Origin: JAGSOU01 sp049974865
GTDB taxonomy: Bacteria; Pseudomonadota; Alphaproteobacteria; Rhodobacterales; Rhodobacteraceae
Assembly: GCA_049974865.1 (NCBI GenBank)
Contig: JBNGCX010000011.1
Location: 10,890-74,889, forward strand
DNA length: 64,000 bases
Reading direction: 5' to 3'
Positions 8,679-17,994 of this stretch are shown here, in pieces; the stretch's first letter is position 1; every line of letters starts with the position of its first letter. The notes under the pieces were generated by a model that did no database searches, was not told where the DNA came from, and was given only the letters and a program-made list of their open reading frames with translations. The position numbers and the translations under genes are program-made.

Positions 8679-9245
8679 ATGGCAGACGAAGAACTTGAGA
8701 TCGACCTCGACGACCTGAAACGCCGGATGGACGGCGCCATGAACGCGCTGAAGACCGAGTTCGCCTCGCTGCGCACCGGCCGGGCCTCCGCCTCGATGCT
8801 GGAGCCGGTCACCGTCGAGGCCTACGGCCAGCGCACGCCGATCAACCAGGTCGGCACCGTCAACGTGCCCGAGCCGCGCATGGTCACCATCAACGTCTGG
8901 GACAAGTCCATGGTCGGCGCCGTGGAAAAGGCGATCCGCGAAAGCGGGCTGGGCATCAACCCCCAGACCAACGGCACCATCATCATGCTGCCGATCCCCG
9001 AGCTGAACGAGGAACGCCGCCGCGAACTCACCAAGGTCGCCAGCCAATATGCCGAGCAGGCCCGCGTCGCCATCCGCAACGTCCGCCGCGACGGGATGGA
9101 GCAGCTGAAAAAGGCCAAGGCCGCCGGCATGAGCGAGGACGACCACAAGATCTGGCACGACGAGGTTCAGGAGCTGACCGACAAGCATATCGCCGCGGTC
9201 GATCAGGCGCTTGAGCACAAACAGGAGGAGATCATGCAGGTTTGA
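8679..9245 (+). CDS. frr: Ribosome recycling factor
   Basis: RRF releases ribosomes from mRNA after termination together with EF-G. The 188-residue protein carries the family landmarks LRTGRASASMLEPV and NVPEPRMVTINVWD, and the C-terminal helical region DEVQELTDKHI. The start at 8679 is preceded by an AAGAGAGA purine stretch and gives the usual length. The stop codon is followed within a few bases by uppS, so the two are translationally close. Confidence 0.97.
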   Translation: MADEELEIDLDDLKRRMDGAMNALKTEFASLRTGRASASMLEPVTVEAYGQRTPINQVGTVNVPEPRMVTINVWDKSMVGAVEKAIRESGLGINPQTNGTIIMLPIPELNEERRRELTKVASQYAEQARVAIRNVRRDGMEQLKKAKAAGMSEDDHKIWHDEVQELTDKHIAAVDQALEHKQEEIMQV

Positions 9246-9271
9246 CCTGCGTGATCGCGAAAGGGGCACCC

Positions 9272-9997
9272 TTGGCCGCTAAACAAAGCCAGCCGGGCGG
9301 GCCCGCCCATGTGGCGATCATCATGGATGGCAACGGGCGGTGGGCGCAGAAGCGCGGCCGCCCGCGCCTGTTCGGGCACCAGGCCGGCGCCAAGCGCGTG
9401 CGCGAGATCGTGCGCGCCTGTCCCGAGCTGGGCGTGCGCTATCTGACGATCTTTGCCTTCTCCACCGAGAACTGGAAGCGCACCCAGGCCGAGGTGGCGG
9501 GGCTGATGACGCTGTTCCGGCGCTACATCCAGAAAGAGGCGCAGGCGCTTCTGGCCGAGGGGGTGCGCGTGCGCTTCATCGGCGACCGCGAGCGGCTGGA
9601 GCCCAAGCTGGTGCAGCTGATGGACCACCTGGAGACGCTGACTGCGGGCAATGACAAGGTGCACCTGACCATCGCGCTGAACTACGGCGGCCGCGACGAG
9701 GTGGCCCGCGCCACCAAGCGGCTGGCGCGCGAGGTGGCGGCCGGCCGGCTGGACCCGGAAACGGTGGACGAGACCACGCTGGCGCGGTTCCTCGACACCT
9801 GCGTGTTGCCCGACCCGGACCTGGTGATCCGCACCAGCGGCGAGGCGCGCATCTCCAACTTCCTGCTGTGGCAGTCGGCCTATGCGGAATACGAGTTCAC
9901 GCCGGTGCTCTGGCCCGATTTCACCGCCGATATCTTCGCCGAGATCCTCGGACGGTTTGCGGGCCGCGAGCGGCGGTTCGGCGCGGTGAAGGCCTGA
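9272..9997 (+). CDS. uppS: Undecaprenyl diphosphate synthase (cis-prenyltransferase)
   Basis: UppS builds C55 undecaprenyl diphosphate from FPP and IPP, the carrier for peptidoglycan and O-antigen units. The signature IIMDGNGRWA lies at residues 16-25 with catalytic Asp19. Further landmarks are FAFSTENWKR and the C-terminal IRTSGEARISNFLLWQ region. The start is uncertain: TTG at 9272 is preceded by AAGGGG at good spacing and gives a normal N-terminus, but GTG at 9251 or TTG at 9242 is possible and would touch frr. The stop overlaps the cdsA start. Confidence 0.95.
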   Translation: MAAKQSQPGGPAHVAIIMDGNGRWAQKRGRPRLFGHQAGAKRVREIVRACPELGVRYLTIFAFSTENWKRTQAEVAGLMTLFRRYIQKEAQALLAEGVRVRFIGDRERLEPKLVQLMDHLETLTAGNDKVHLTIALNYGGRDEVARATKRLAREVAAGRLDPETVDETTLARFLDTCVLPDPDLVIRTSGEARISNFLLWQSAYAEYEFTPVLWPDFTADIFAEILGRFAGRERRFGAVKA

Positions 9998-10785
9998 TGG
10001 CGCAGGGACGGTGGAGCGACCTGAACCAGCGCCTGGTCTCGGGTGCGGCGATGGCGGGGCTCGGCGTGCTGATGATCTGGCTGGGCGGGCTGTGGTTCAC
10101 CGCGCTGGCCGCCGGCGTCTGCGGCGCGATGATCTGGGAACTGTCCCGCATGGTCGCCCCCGAGAAGCGGCCCGAGGCGCTGCAACTGGCGCTGCTGGGC
10201 GTGGCCGCGGTGCTGCTGGCACATGTGCTGCCCGGGGTCTTCGCCTTTCCCATCCTCGCCGCCACGCCGCTGGTGGGCGGCGCGCTGCTGAAGCGCGAGC
10301 GGGTGCTGTTCGGCCTGTTCGCGCTGGGGATCCTGGTGGCGGGCTACGGCCTGGCCGGGTTCCGCGCGGAATACGGCGTCGTCTGGCTGTTCTGGCTGGT
10401 GCTGGTGGTGATCGCCACCGACGTGCTGGGCTATTTCGCGGGGCGCTTCATCGGCGGTCCGAAATTCTGGCCCCGCGTCAGCCCCAAGAAGACCTGGTCG
10501 GGCACGGTCGCGGGCTGGATCGGCGCGGCGCTGATCGGGGCGCTGTTCCTGACCTTCACCGATGCCGGGCGCGACTTGCCCTGGATCTCGGTGGCGCTGT
10601 CGATGGCCAGCCAGGCCGGCGACATGGCCGAAAGCGCGATCAAGCGGCGCTGCGGGGTCAAGGACAGCTCGGCGCTGATCCCCGGCCATGGCGGGCTGTT
10701 CGACCGCTTCGACGGGCTGCTGGGGGCGGCGCTGCTGATGCTCTTGGTGGCACAGCTGGTCTATGTGCCCGAGGTGAGGTTCTGA
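9997..10785 (+). CDS. cdsA: Phosphatidate cytidylyltransferase
   Basis: CdsA makes CDP-diacylglycerol from phosphatidic acid and CTP in the inner membrane, feeding phospholipid synthesis. The 262-residue protein is strongly hydrophobic with about seven to eight membrane segments. It carries the C-terminal CDP-transferase signature SQAGDMAESAIKRRCGVKD followed by HGGLFDRFDGLL. The ATG overlaps the uppS stop (TGATG). The order uppS-cdsA-dxr-rseP is the standard bacterial cluster. Confidence 0.96.
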   Translation: MAQGRWSDLNQRLVSGAAMAGLGVLMIWLGGLWFTALAAGVCGAMIWELSRMVAPEKRPEALQLALLGVAAVLLAHVLPGVFAFPILAATPLVGGALLKRERVLFGLFALGILVAGYGLAGFRAEYGVVWLFWLVLVVIATDVLGYFAGRFIGGPKFWPRVSPKKTWSGTVAGWIGAALIGALFLTFTDAGRDLPWISVALSMASQAGDMAESAIKRRCGVKDSSALIPGHGGLFDRFDGLLGAALLMLLVAQLVYVPEVRF

Positions 10786-10789
10786 AGAC

Positions 10790-11965
10790 ATGCGACGGGT
10801 AACGATCTTTGGCTCCACCGGCTCGATCGGGGAGAACACGGTCGATCTGATCGCGCGCCGCCCCGAGGATTTCGAGGTGGTCGCGCTGAGCGGCGGGCGC
10901 AACATCGCGCGGCTGGCCGAGCAGGCCCGCGCGCTGAAGGCCGGGCTGGCGGTGACCGCCTACCCGGACTGCTACGCCGATCTGAAAGAGGCGCTGGCGG
11001 GCACCGGCACCGAGGTCGCCGCGGGGCCCGAGGCGCTGGCCGAGGCCGCCACCCGGCCCGCCGACTGGATCATGTCCGCCATCGTGGGGGCGGCGGGGCT
11101 GCTGCCGGGGCTCAAGGCGCTGGAGCAGGGCACCACGCTGGCGCTGGCCAACAAGGAGAGCCTGGTCACCGCCGGGCCGCTCCTGATGGCCACGGCGCGG
11201 AAACACGGCGCGCGCGTCCTGCCCGTGGACAGCGAGCATTCCGCCGTGTTCCAGGCGCTGGCGGGCGAGGATATCGACGCGGTGGAGCGGATCGTGATCA
11301 CCGCCTCGGGCGGGGCCTTCCGCGACTGGCCTCTGGAGGCGCTGGCCTCGGCCACGCCGGAACAGGCCGCGACGCATCCCAACTGGGTCATGGGGCAGCG
11401 CATCACCATCGACAGCGCCTCGATGTTCAACAAGGCGCTGGAGGTGATCGAGACCCGCGAATTCTTCGGCATCGCGCCCGACAGGATCGAGGTGCTGGTG
11501 CATCCCGAATCGCTGGTCCACGCGCTGGTGGGGTTCCGCGACGGCGCGCTGATGGCGCATCTCGGCCCGCCGGACATGCGCCATGCCATCGGCTACGCGC
11601 TGAACTGGCCCGAGCGCGCCGAACTGCCGGTGGCCCGGCTGGACCTGGCTGCCATCGGCCAGCTCAACTTCGCCGCGCCCGATCCGGCGCGCTATCCCGC
11701 GCTGGCGCTGGCGCGGCAGGTGATGGAGACGGGCGGGCTGGCCGGCGCGGTTTTCAACGCCGCCAAGGAGCGCGCACTGGACGGCTTCATCGCCGGCGAG
11801 ATCGGATTCCTGCAGATGGCCGAGGTCGTTGACCGGGTCTTGAACCGGCTTTCGCGCCAAAACGGCCTTATTGCTGCCGAGATCACCCTTGATAACGTCA
11901 TCGAGTTTGACCATCTCGCCCGTGAGGAGGCCGCGCAGGTGATCCGCGGGGGCGACCAAAAATAA
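10790..11965 (+). CDS. dxr: 1-deoxy-D-xylulose 5-phosphate reductoisomerase
   Basis: Dxr (IspC) converts DXP to MEP with NADPH, the first committed step of the non-mevalonate isoprenoid pathway. The 391-residue protein opens with the nucleotide-binding motif GSTGSIG (residues 8-14) and contains LANKESLV, the metal-site segment PVDSEHSA, the SGGAFRDW loop and the MGQRITIDSASMFNK segment. It lies 4 bases after cdsA. Isoprenoid units made here feed UppS next door, ubiquinone, and MiaA. Confidence 0.97.
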   Translation: MRRVTIFGSTGSIGENTVDLIARRPEDFEVVALSGGRNIARLAEQARALKAGLAVTAYPDCYADLKEALAGTGTEVAAGPEALAEAATRPADWIMSAIVGAAGLLPGLKALEQGTTLALANKESLVTAGPLLMATARKHGARVLPVDSEHSAVFQALAGEDIDAVERIVITASGGAFRDWPLEALASATPEQAATHPNWVMGQRITIDSASMFNKALEVIETREFFGIAPDRIEVLVHPESLVHALVGFRDGALMAHLGPPDMRHAIGYALNWPERAELPVARLDLAAIGQLNFAAPDPARYPALALARQVMETGGLAGAVFNAAKERALDGFIAGEIGFLQMAEVVDRVLNRLSRQNGLIAAEITLDNVIEFDHLAREEAAQVIRGGDQK

Positions 11966-11981
11966 TACAGAGGCTGTCTGC

Positions 11982-13319
11982 GTGGATATTCTTGGACTGA
12001 TCCCTTCCTTCGGTAACATCCTTTACACCATCGGGGCCTTCGTTCTGGCGCTGTCGGTCATCGTGGCGGTGCATGAATTCGGCCATTACATCGTCGGCCG
12101 CTGGTCGGGCATCCATGCCGAGGTGTTCTCGCTGGGATTCGGGCCGGTGCTGCTGTCGCGCGAGGACCGGCACGGCACGCGCTGGCAACTGGCCGCGCTG
12201 CCCTTCGGCGGCTACGTGAAATTCATGGGCGATGCCAATGCCGCCAGCGGGATCGACCCGCAGTTGCTGCGCGACCTCGACGAGGACACGCTGCGCCACA
12301 CCATGCACGGCGCGCCGCTCTGGGCGCGCGCGGCGACGGTGGCGGCGGGGCCGGTGTTCAACTTCGCCCTGTCCATCGCGGTCTTTGCCGCCGTGCTGTT
12401 CTTCCGCGGCGAGGCGATCGAGCCGCCCACCATCGGCACCCTTAAAACGCTGCCGGCCGAGGCGATGGAGCTGAGGCCCGGCGATGAGATCACCGCCATC
12501 GGCGGCCGGCCGGTCTCGGATTACGCGGCGCTTTACAAGGCGATCAGCGACCTGCCGCCCACCCCGGTGGTGGACTATGCCGTCCGCCGCGACGGGCAGG
12601 AGATGGTGGTGCAGGGACCCTATCCCTTCCCGCCGGTCATCGACGCGCTGCAGCCGGGTTCGGCGGCCATGGATGCGGGGCTCAAGGTGGGCGACGTCAT
12701 CCTGTCGGTCGACGGGCAGCCGGTGACGGCCTTCCGCCAGCTTCAGGACATCGTCCGGAATTCGGGCGGCGCCGAGATGCTGGTGAGGGTCTGGCGCGAG
12801 GGCCAGGAGATGGAATTCTCGCTGGCGCCGCGCCGCGTGGACATGCCGCTGCCCGAGGGCGGGTTCGAGACCCGTCTGCTGATCGGCATGAACGGCGGGC
12901 TGCTGTTCACGCCCGAAACCCGCACCCCCGGCGCGCTGACCGCGGTCGAGGCGGGGGCGCAGCAGGTGGTCTTCATCATTCGGTCCAGCCTCTCGGGACT
13001 CTACCACATGGTCACCGGCGCCATCAGCTCGTGCAACATCAGCGGCCCGCTGGGCATCGCCGAGACCTCGGGCGCCATGGCCAGCCAGGGCACGCAGAGC
13101 TTCATCTGGTTCATCGCGGTGCTGTCCACGGCGGTGGGGCTGATGAACCTGTTCCCGATCCCGGTCCTGGACGGCGGGCACCTGGTTTTCCACGCCTACG
13201 AGGCGGTGTTCGGCAAGCCGCCCAGCGCGCGCGCGCTCAGCGTGTTCATGAGCCTCGGGCTGGCGGTGATCCTGACCTTCATGATCTTCGCCCTGGGCAA
13301 CGACATCCTGTGCCCGTGA
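11982..13319 (+). CDS. rseP: Site-2 intramembrane zinc metalloprotease RseP
   Basis: RseP cleaves anti-sigma factors and leftover signal peptides within the inner membrane. The zinc motif HEFGH lies at residues 31-35 in the first membrane helix. A PDZ region containing LKVGDVILSVDGQPV is present, with what looks like a second, more degenerate PDZ ahead of it. The C-terminal NLFPIPVLDGGH motif supplies the third metal ligand. The 445-residue length fits the RseP class. It begins with GTG 16 bases after dxr. Placement just before bamA links it to envelope stress control. Confidence 0.96.
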   Translation: MDILGLIPSFGNILYTIGAFVLALSVIVAVHEFGHYIVGRWSGIHAEVFSLGFGPVLLSREDRHGTRWQLAALPFGGYVKFMGDANAASGIDPQLLRDLDEDTLRHTMHGAPLWARAATVAAGPVFNFALSIAVFAAVLFFRGEAIEPPTIGTLKTLPAEAMELRPGDEITAIGGRPVSDYAALYKAISDLPPTPVVDYAVRRDGQEMVVQGPYPFPPVIDALQPGSAAMDAGLKVGDVILSVDGQPVTAFRQLQDIVRNSGGAEMLVRVWREGQEMEFSLAPRRVDMPLPEGGFETRLLIGMNGGLLFTPETRTPGALTAVEAGAQQVVFIIRSSLSGLYHMVTGAISSCNISGPLGIAETSGAMASQGTQSFIWFIAVLSTAVGLMNLFPIPVLDGGHLVFHAYEAVFGKPPSARALSVFMSLGLAVILTFMIFALGNDILCP

Positions 13320-13410
13320 CCGCGTGAAGGTCACCTCGGCGCCCTAATCCCGCCATAATCGGTCAATAGCCTTTCCCTGACGCACCTATACGAGCAGAGG
13401 AGGGCGGAAA

Positions 13411-13539
13411 ATGGACACCATCCACGAGGGCTATCGCGGGCTTTCCGTGCTGTTCAACCTGAACTGGGACCGCCTGTTCTTCCTGGCGGCGATCTTCGGC
13501 GCGCTCATGGCGGGCGCCTTCATCGGTTCGCTGCTTTAA
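13411..13539 (+). CDS. Small single-pass membrane protein of 42 residues between rseP and bamA
   Basis: This short gene starts at an ATG with a strong ribosome site (GAGGAGGGCGG, about 4 bases of spacing) and ends with TAA. The product has a polar N-terminus (MDTIHEGYRGLSV) and one hydrophobic helix from about residue 23 to the end (LFFLAAIFGALMAGAFIGSL), glycine/alanine-rich like packing helices. It matches no family I know. Its own terminator follows directly, and the strong ribosome site argues it is really expressed. Possible roles around envelope proteases or BAM are guesses from position only. Confidence 0.6.
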   Translation: MDTIHEGYRGLSVLFNLNWDRLFFLAAIFGALMAGAFIGSLL

Positions 13540-13559
13540 TTTTCTCTCCCGAAACCATG

Positions 13560-13605
13560 GAACCGCGCGCCGGACCTGTCGGACCGGGCGCGGTTCTGCC
13601 TTTTG
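13560..13605 (+). terminator. Rho-independent terminator after the rseP / small-ORF unit
   Basis: A 9-bp perfect outer stem (GAACCGCGC with GCGCGGTTC) encloses further pairing and is followed by TGCCTTTTG. It separates the pyrH-rseP group from bamA, which should therefore have its own promoter. Confidence 0.75.
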
Positions 13606-13668
13606 ACAAGACGCGCCAATACAGCTAGTCAATCTGCTGGAACGAAGGCGTCAATTCGGGACAGGGAT

Positions 13669-16017
13669 ATGATCGGAATGTATATTGGCGCCTCGGCGCG
13701 GAAGCAGGGTTTGCGGGCTTTCGGACGCCAGCTCTTGATGGCGGTTTTCCTCGTCGTTTCAACGATTTGCCTGGCGGCGCCCGAGGCTCGCGCACAAAGC
13801 TACAGCTTCACCTCCGTCCAGATCGAGGGCAATCAGCGGGTCGATGGATCGACCATTCTCAGCTATGCCGGAATCAGCCGCGGCCAGACCGTCACGGCGG
13901 CCGAGTTGAACGATGCCTACCAGCGGATCGTCGACAGCGGCCTGTTCGAAAGCGTCGAGCTGGTGCCGCAGGGCGGGCGCCTGCTGATCCGGGTGGTCGA
14001 ATACCCCACCATCAACATCATCAATTTCGAGGGCAACGCCCGCCTCAAGGACGAGGATCTGGCCGCGATCATCCGCTCGCAGTCCCGTCGGGTCTACAGC
14101 CCGCGCCTGGCCGAGGCCGATGCCGCCGCCATCGTGCAGGCCTATGAACAGGCGGGCCGCCTGGCCGCCACGGTCGAGCCGCGCATCATCCGCCGCTCCG
14201 AGAACCGAGTCGACCTGGTGTTCGAGATCACCGAGGGCGCGGTCGTCGAGGTCGAGCGGATCTCCTTCGTCGGCAACCGCAGTTTCAGCGAGCGCCGCCT
14301 GCGCCGGGTCCTGCAGACCAAGCAGGCCGGGCTGCTGCGCGCGCTGATCGGCAGCGACACCTTCATCGCCGACCGTATCGAGTTCGACAAGCAGGTGCTG
14401 CGCGATTTCTACCTGTCGCGCGGCTTCATCGATTTCCAGGTGCTCTCGGTCAGTTCCGAACTGACCCGGCGCCGCAGCGGCTTCCTGGTGACCTTCAACA
14501 TCCGCGAGGGACAGCCCTTCCGCTTCGGCGAGGTTACCGCCTCCAGCGATCTCGAAGAGGTCGACCCGGCCGAGTTCGAAAAGGAAATCCGTGTCCGCGA
14601 GGGCGGCGTCTACAACCCGCTGGCGCTGGAGAACACCATCGCCCGGCTGGAGCGGCTGGCGCTGCGCAAGGGGCTGAACTTCATCCGGGTCGAGCCGCGC
14701 ATCACCCGCAACGACCGCGACCTGACGCTGGACGTGGATTTCGTGATCTCCGAGGGGCCGCGCGTCTTCGTCGAGCGCATCGACATCGAGGGCAACGCCA
14801 CCACGCTGGACCGCGTGATCCGGCGCCAGTTCAAGACCGTCGAGGGCGACCCGTTCAACCCGCGCGAGATCCGCGAGTCGGCCGAGCGCATCCGCGCCCT
14901 GGGGTTCTTCTCCAAGGCCGATGTCGAGGCGCGCGAGGGCACCTCGCCCGACCAGGTGATCGTGGACGTGAATGTCGAGGAACAGCCGACCGGCTCGCTC
15001 TCCTTCGGCCTGAGCTACAGCGTCGACTCCGGCGCCGGCGCCACGGTCAGCTTCTCCGAATCGAACTTCCTGGGACGCGGCCAGTATCTGAGCTTCAGCC
15101 TGACCACCGGCGCCGACAGCCAGAGCTCGCAATTCATCTTTGCCGAGCCCGCGTTCCTGGGGCGCGACGTCACCTTCCGCTTCGCGATCAGCCACACTGA
15201 GACCGACCAGGAAAACGGCGAGACCTACAAGACCAAGGAAACCATACTCAACCCGTCGCTGGAGTTCCCGGTCAGCGAGAACGGGCGGCTGCAGGTCGGC
15301 CTCGGCGTGCGGAACAACGAAATCTCCAACTACACCGGCGATTCCGCGATCGTCTCGGCCGAGGCTGCCGAGGGCGACCGCCTTGCGGCCTTTGTTGGCT
15401 ACACCTACAGCTACGACTCGCGCCGCGCCGGGCTGAACCCGAATGCCGGTGTCGTGCTGACCTTCAGCCAGGAATTCGCCGGCCTGGGCGGCGACGCCGA
15501 ATACGTGGAAACCACCGCCGAGCTGAAGGGCCAGACCTTGGCCTTCCGCGAGGAGGTGACCCTGCGCGCCGAGCTCGAGGGCGGCATCATCAACATGCTG
15601 AGCGGCAGCAGCCGAGTGACCGACCGCTACTACCTGAACGGCAAGATCCGCGGCTTCGAGTTCAACGGGCTCGGCCCGCGCGACCTGGCCGCGGCCGACG
15701 AGGATGCGCTCGGCGGCAACATGTTCGCGGTGGCCCGTTTCGAGGCCGAGTTCCCGCTGGGCCTGCCCGACGAATACGGTATCCGGGGCGGCATCTTTGC
15801 CGATGTGGGCACGGTCTGGAGCCTCGACAACGTGAACGGCGGCCCGGCCGGGACCGACATCGTCGACGACAGTTTCGAGCTGCGCGCGGCGGCGGGCTTC
15901 TCGATCTTCTGGGACACTCCGATCGGCCCGCTGCGCTTCAACTTCTCGCGCCCGCTGAAGAAGCTGAAATACGACAAGCAGCAGAATTTCGACCTGACCA
16001 TCTCCACCCGGTTCTGA
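13669..16017 (+). CDS. bamA: Outer membrane protein assembly factor BamA
   Basis: BamA inserts beta-barrel proteins into the outer membrane. The 782-residue product has a signal peptide ending near APEARAQS, five POTRA repeats (about residues 30-350) and a C-terminal 16-stranded barrel. The barrel includes the lid-lock region ending in KIRGFE (VRGF motif variant) and the final strand QNFDLTISTRF with C-terminal Phe, the BAM signal. The start at 13669 has an ACAGGGAT site; a longer in-frame start at 13603 would overlap the terminator and is less likely. It is followed immediately by skp with a TGATG overlap. Confidence 0.96.
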   Translation: MIGMYIGASARKQGLRAFGRQLLMAVFLVVSTICLAAPEARAQSYSFTSVQIEGNQRVDGSTILSYAGISRGQTVTAAELNDAYQRIVDSGLFESVELVPQGGRLLIRVVEYPTINIINFEGNARLKDEDLAAIIRSQSRRVYSPRLAEADAAAIVQAYEQAGRLAATVEPRIIRRSENRVDLVFEITEGAVVEVERISFVGNRSFSERRLRRVLQTKQAGLLRALIGSDTFIADRIEFDKQVLRDFYLSRGFIDFQVLSVSSELTRRRSGFLVTFNIREGQPFRFGEVTASSDLEEVDPAEFEKEIRVREGGVYNPLALENTIARLERLALRKGLNFIRVEPRITRNDRDLTLDVDFVISEGPRVFVERIDIEGNATTLDRVIRRQFKTVEGDPFNPREIRESAERIRALGFFSKADVEAREGTSPDQVIVDVNVEEQPTGSLSFGLSYSVDSGAGATVSFSESNFLGRGQYLSFSLTTGADSQSSQFIFAEPAFLGRDVTFRFAISHTETDQENGETYKTKETILNPSLEFPVSENGRLQVGLGVRNNEISNYTGDSAIVSAEAAEGDRLAAFVGYTYSYDSRRAGLNPNAGVVLTFSQEFAGLGGDAEYVETTAELKGQTLAFREEVTLRAELEGGIINMLSGSSRVTDRYYLNGKIRGFEFNGLGPRDLAAADEDALGGNMFAVARFEAEFPLGLPDEYGIRGGIFADVGTVWSLDNVNGGPAGTDIVDDSFELRAAAGFSIFWDTPIGPLRFNFSRPLKKLKYDKQQNFDLTISTRF

Positions 16018-16628
16018 TGGGGCTGCGCGCGTCTGTCCTGGGGCTGGCCCTGGCGCTGGCGCTGCCTTCGGCGGCCCCGGCTCAGGAGGCGCGCGTGCCG
16101 CTGCAGAGCCTGATCGTCACCGTCGACCAGGAACGGCTGTTCTCGGGCTCGGCCTATGGCCAGAGCCTGCTCGACGAGATCGAGAAACAGGCCGCCGCCC
16201 TGGCCGCCGAGAACCGCAAGATCGAGGCAGAGCTCACCGCCGAGGAAAAGCAGCTCACCGAGGACCGCCCGGACATGGCGCCCGAGGAGTTCCGCAAGCT
16301 CGCCGCGGAGTTCGACGACAAGGTGGTCGGTATCCGCGACGCGCAGGACGCCAAGGCGCGCGATATCGTGCGCGCCCGCGAGGAGGTGCAGCAGCAGTTC
16401 TACCAGGACGTCCTGCCCATCCTGACCGAGGTCGTGCGCGAGCGCGGCGCGCTGGTGGTGCTGGAAAGCCGCTCGGTGGTGCTGTCGGCCGGCCAGATCG
16501 ACGTGACCACCGAGGCGATCCGGCGGATCGACGCCCAGCTCGCCCCCGAGGCGGGCGACGCCCCGGACCTGCAGCCGGCCCCCGGCGCCGCGCCCGACAC
16601 CGCCGGGCAACCGGCGCCGCAACAGTAG
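16017..16628 (+). CDS. skp: OmpH/Skp-family periplasmic chaperone
   Basis: Skp holds unfolded outer-membrane proteins in the periplasm for delivery to BamA. A signal peptide (residues 1-22, cleavage after APAQ) precedes a long charged coiled-coil rich in Glu, Lys and Ala (about 50-150), as in the Skp tentacles. A Pro/Ala-rich C-terminal tail of about 30 residues is extra. The start overlaps the bamA stop (TGATG), so the two are translationally coupled. Confidence 0.9.
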   Translation: MGLRASVLGLALALALPSAAPAQEARVPLQSLIVTVDQERLFSGSAYGQSLLDEIEKQAAALAAENRKIEAELTAEEKQLTEDRPDMAPEEFRKLAAEFDDKVVGIRDAQDAKARDIVRAREEVQQQFYQDVLPILTEVVRERGALVVLESRSVVLSAGQIDVTTEAIRRIDAQLAPEAGDAPDLQPAPGAAPDTAGQPAPQQ

Positions 16629-16715
16629 GGGCGCTTGCCCCGGCGCGGGCGAGTTGCTACTTGCCTGCCCAGGCGCCCGGCCCGCGCGGCCGGGGACAAC
16701 AAAGGACGAGACGAC

Positions 16716-17183
16716 ATGAGCGACCAGCCGGTGACCGAGGCCGATATCCACCTGATCCAGCGGATCATCCCGCACCGCTACCCGTTCCTGCTGATCGACA
16801 AGGTGAGCGACATCGTCCCCAACCAGGGCGCGGTGGGCGTCAAGAACGTCACCTTCAACGAGCCGCATTTCCAGGGCCATTTCCCCGCCACCCCGATCAT
16901 GCCCGGCGTGACCATCGTCGAGGCCATGGCGCAGACCGCGGCGGTGATGGTCGGCGTGTCGATGGACCTGGCCGACAAGAACATGCTGGTCTATTTCATG
17001 GGCATCGACAAATGCAAGTTCCGCCGCAAGGTGGTCCCCGGCGACGTGCTGGAGATGCATGTCACCGTGACCCGCGGCAAGCCCGGCGCCAAGGTCTGGA
17101 AATTCCAGGGCCGCGCCGAGGTCGAGGGCGAGCTGGCCTGCGAGGCCGAGTTCACCGCCATGATGGACATGCCGCAGGAGTGA
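16716..17183 (+). CDS. fabZ: 3-hydroxyacyl-ACP dehydratase
   Basis: FabZ dehydrates 3-hydroxyacyl-ACP in fatty acid elongation and competes with LpxA for 3-hydroxyacyl-ACP. The 155-residue hot-dog protein has the HRYPFLLIDKV start of the fold and the catalytic block HFPATPIMPGVTIVEAMAQ, with active-site His and Glu. The ATG at 16716 follows an AAAGGACGAG site and fits the family length. It is next to lpxA, as in most Gram-negatives. Confidence 0.97.
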   Translation: MSDQPVTEADIHLIQRIIPHRYPFLLIDKVSDIVPNQGAVGVKNVTFNEPHFQGHFPATPIMPGVTIVEAMAQTAAVMVGVSMDLADKNMLVYFMGIDKCKFRRKVVPGDVLEMHVTVTRGKPGAKVWKFQGRAEVEGELACEAEFTAMMDMPQE

Positions 17184-17188
17184 CCCGC

Positions 17189-17986
17189 ATGGGCATCGAC
17201 GCATCCGCACGCATCCACCCCTCGGCCGTGATCGAGGAGGGCGCCCGGATCGGCGCGGGCTGCGTCGTCGGCCCCTTCGCGGTGATCGGCCCGCAGGTGG
17301 TGCTTGGCGAGGGGGTGGAGGTGAAATCCCACGCCATCGTGACCGGCGACACCGAGATCGGCGAGGAGACGGTGATCTTCCCCTTCGCCAATATCGGCGA
17401 CATCCCGCAGGACCTGAAATACCAGGGCGAGAAGACCCGCTTGGTGGTCGGCCGGCGCAACCGCATCCGCGAGGGCGTGACCATGAACACCGGCACCGAG
17501 GGCGGCGGCGGCGTCACCCGCGTCGGCGACGACTGCCTGTTCATGACCGGCACGCATGTCGGCCATGACGCGCAGGTCGGCGACCGGGTGATCATGGCCA
17601 ACAACGCCGCCCTGGCCGGCCATTGCGTGATCGACGACGAGGTGATCATCGGCGGCCTGTCGGGCATCCACCAATGGGTGCGCGTGGGCCGCGGCGCGAT
17701 CATCGGCGCGGTGACCATGGTGACCAACGACGTGATCCCCTATGGCCTGGTGCAGGGCCCGCGCGGCCATCTCGACGGGCTCAACCTGGTCGGGCTGAAA
17801 CGCCGCGGCGTGCCGCGCGCCGACATCACCGCGCTGCGCGCCGCCTACCAGGCGCTGGCCCAGGGCGAGGGCGCCTTCCAGGAGCGTGCCCAGCGCCTCG
17901 CCGACGACACCGACAGCGATTACGTCCGCGACATCGTCGAGTTCATCCTCGGCAACAGCGACCGTTCCTTCCTGACCCCGAACTGA
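17189..17986 (+). CDS. lpxA: UDP-N-acetylglucosamine acyltransferase
   Basis: LpxA performs the first step of lipid A synthesis, adding a 3-hydroxyacyl chain to UDP-GlcNAc. The 265-residue protein shows the left-handed hexapeptide-repeat helix (about residues 5-190, such as IHPSAVIEEGARIGAGCVVG), the catalytic His in the TGTHVGHDA segment, and the helical C-terminus. The start ATG lies 5 bases after fabZ; a GTG at 17180 overlapping fabZ is possible. It is followed by lpxI and lpxB, giving a compact lipid A operon. Confidence 0.97.
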   Translation: MGIDASARIHPSAVIEEGARIGAGCVVGPFAVIGPQVVLGEGVEVKSHAIVTGDTEIGEETVIFPFANIGDIPQDLKYQGEKTRLVVGRRNRIREGVTMNTGTEGGGGVTRVGDDCLFMTGTHVGHDAQVGDRVIMANNAALAGHCVIDDEVIIGGLSGIHQWVRVGRGAIIGAVTMVTNDVIPYGLVQGPRGHLDGLNLVGLKRRGVPRADITALRAAYQALAQGEGAFQERAQRLADDTDSDYVRDIVEFILGNSDRSFLTPN

Positions 17987-17994
17987 GCCGACCC

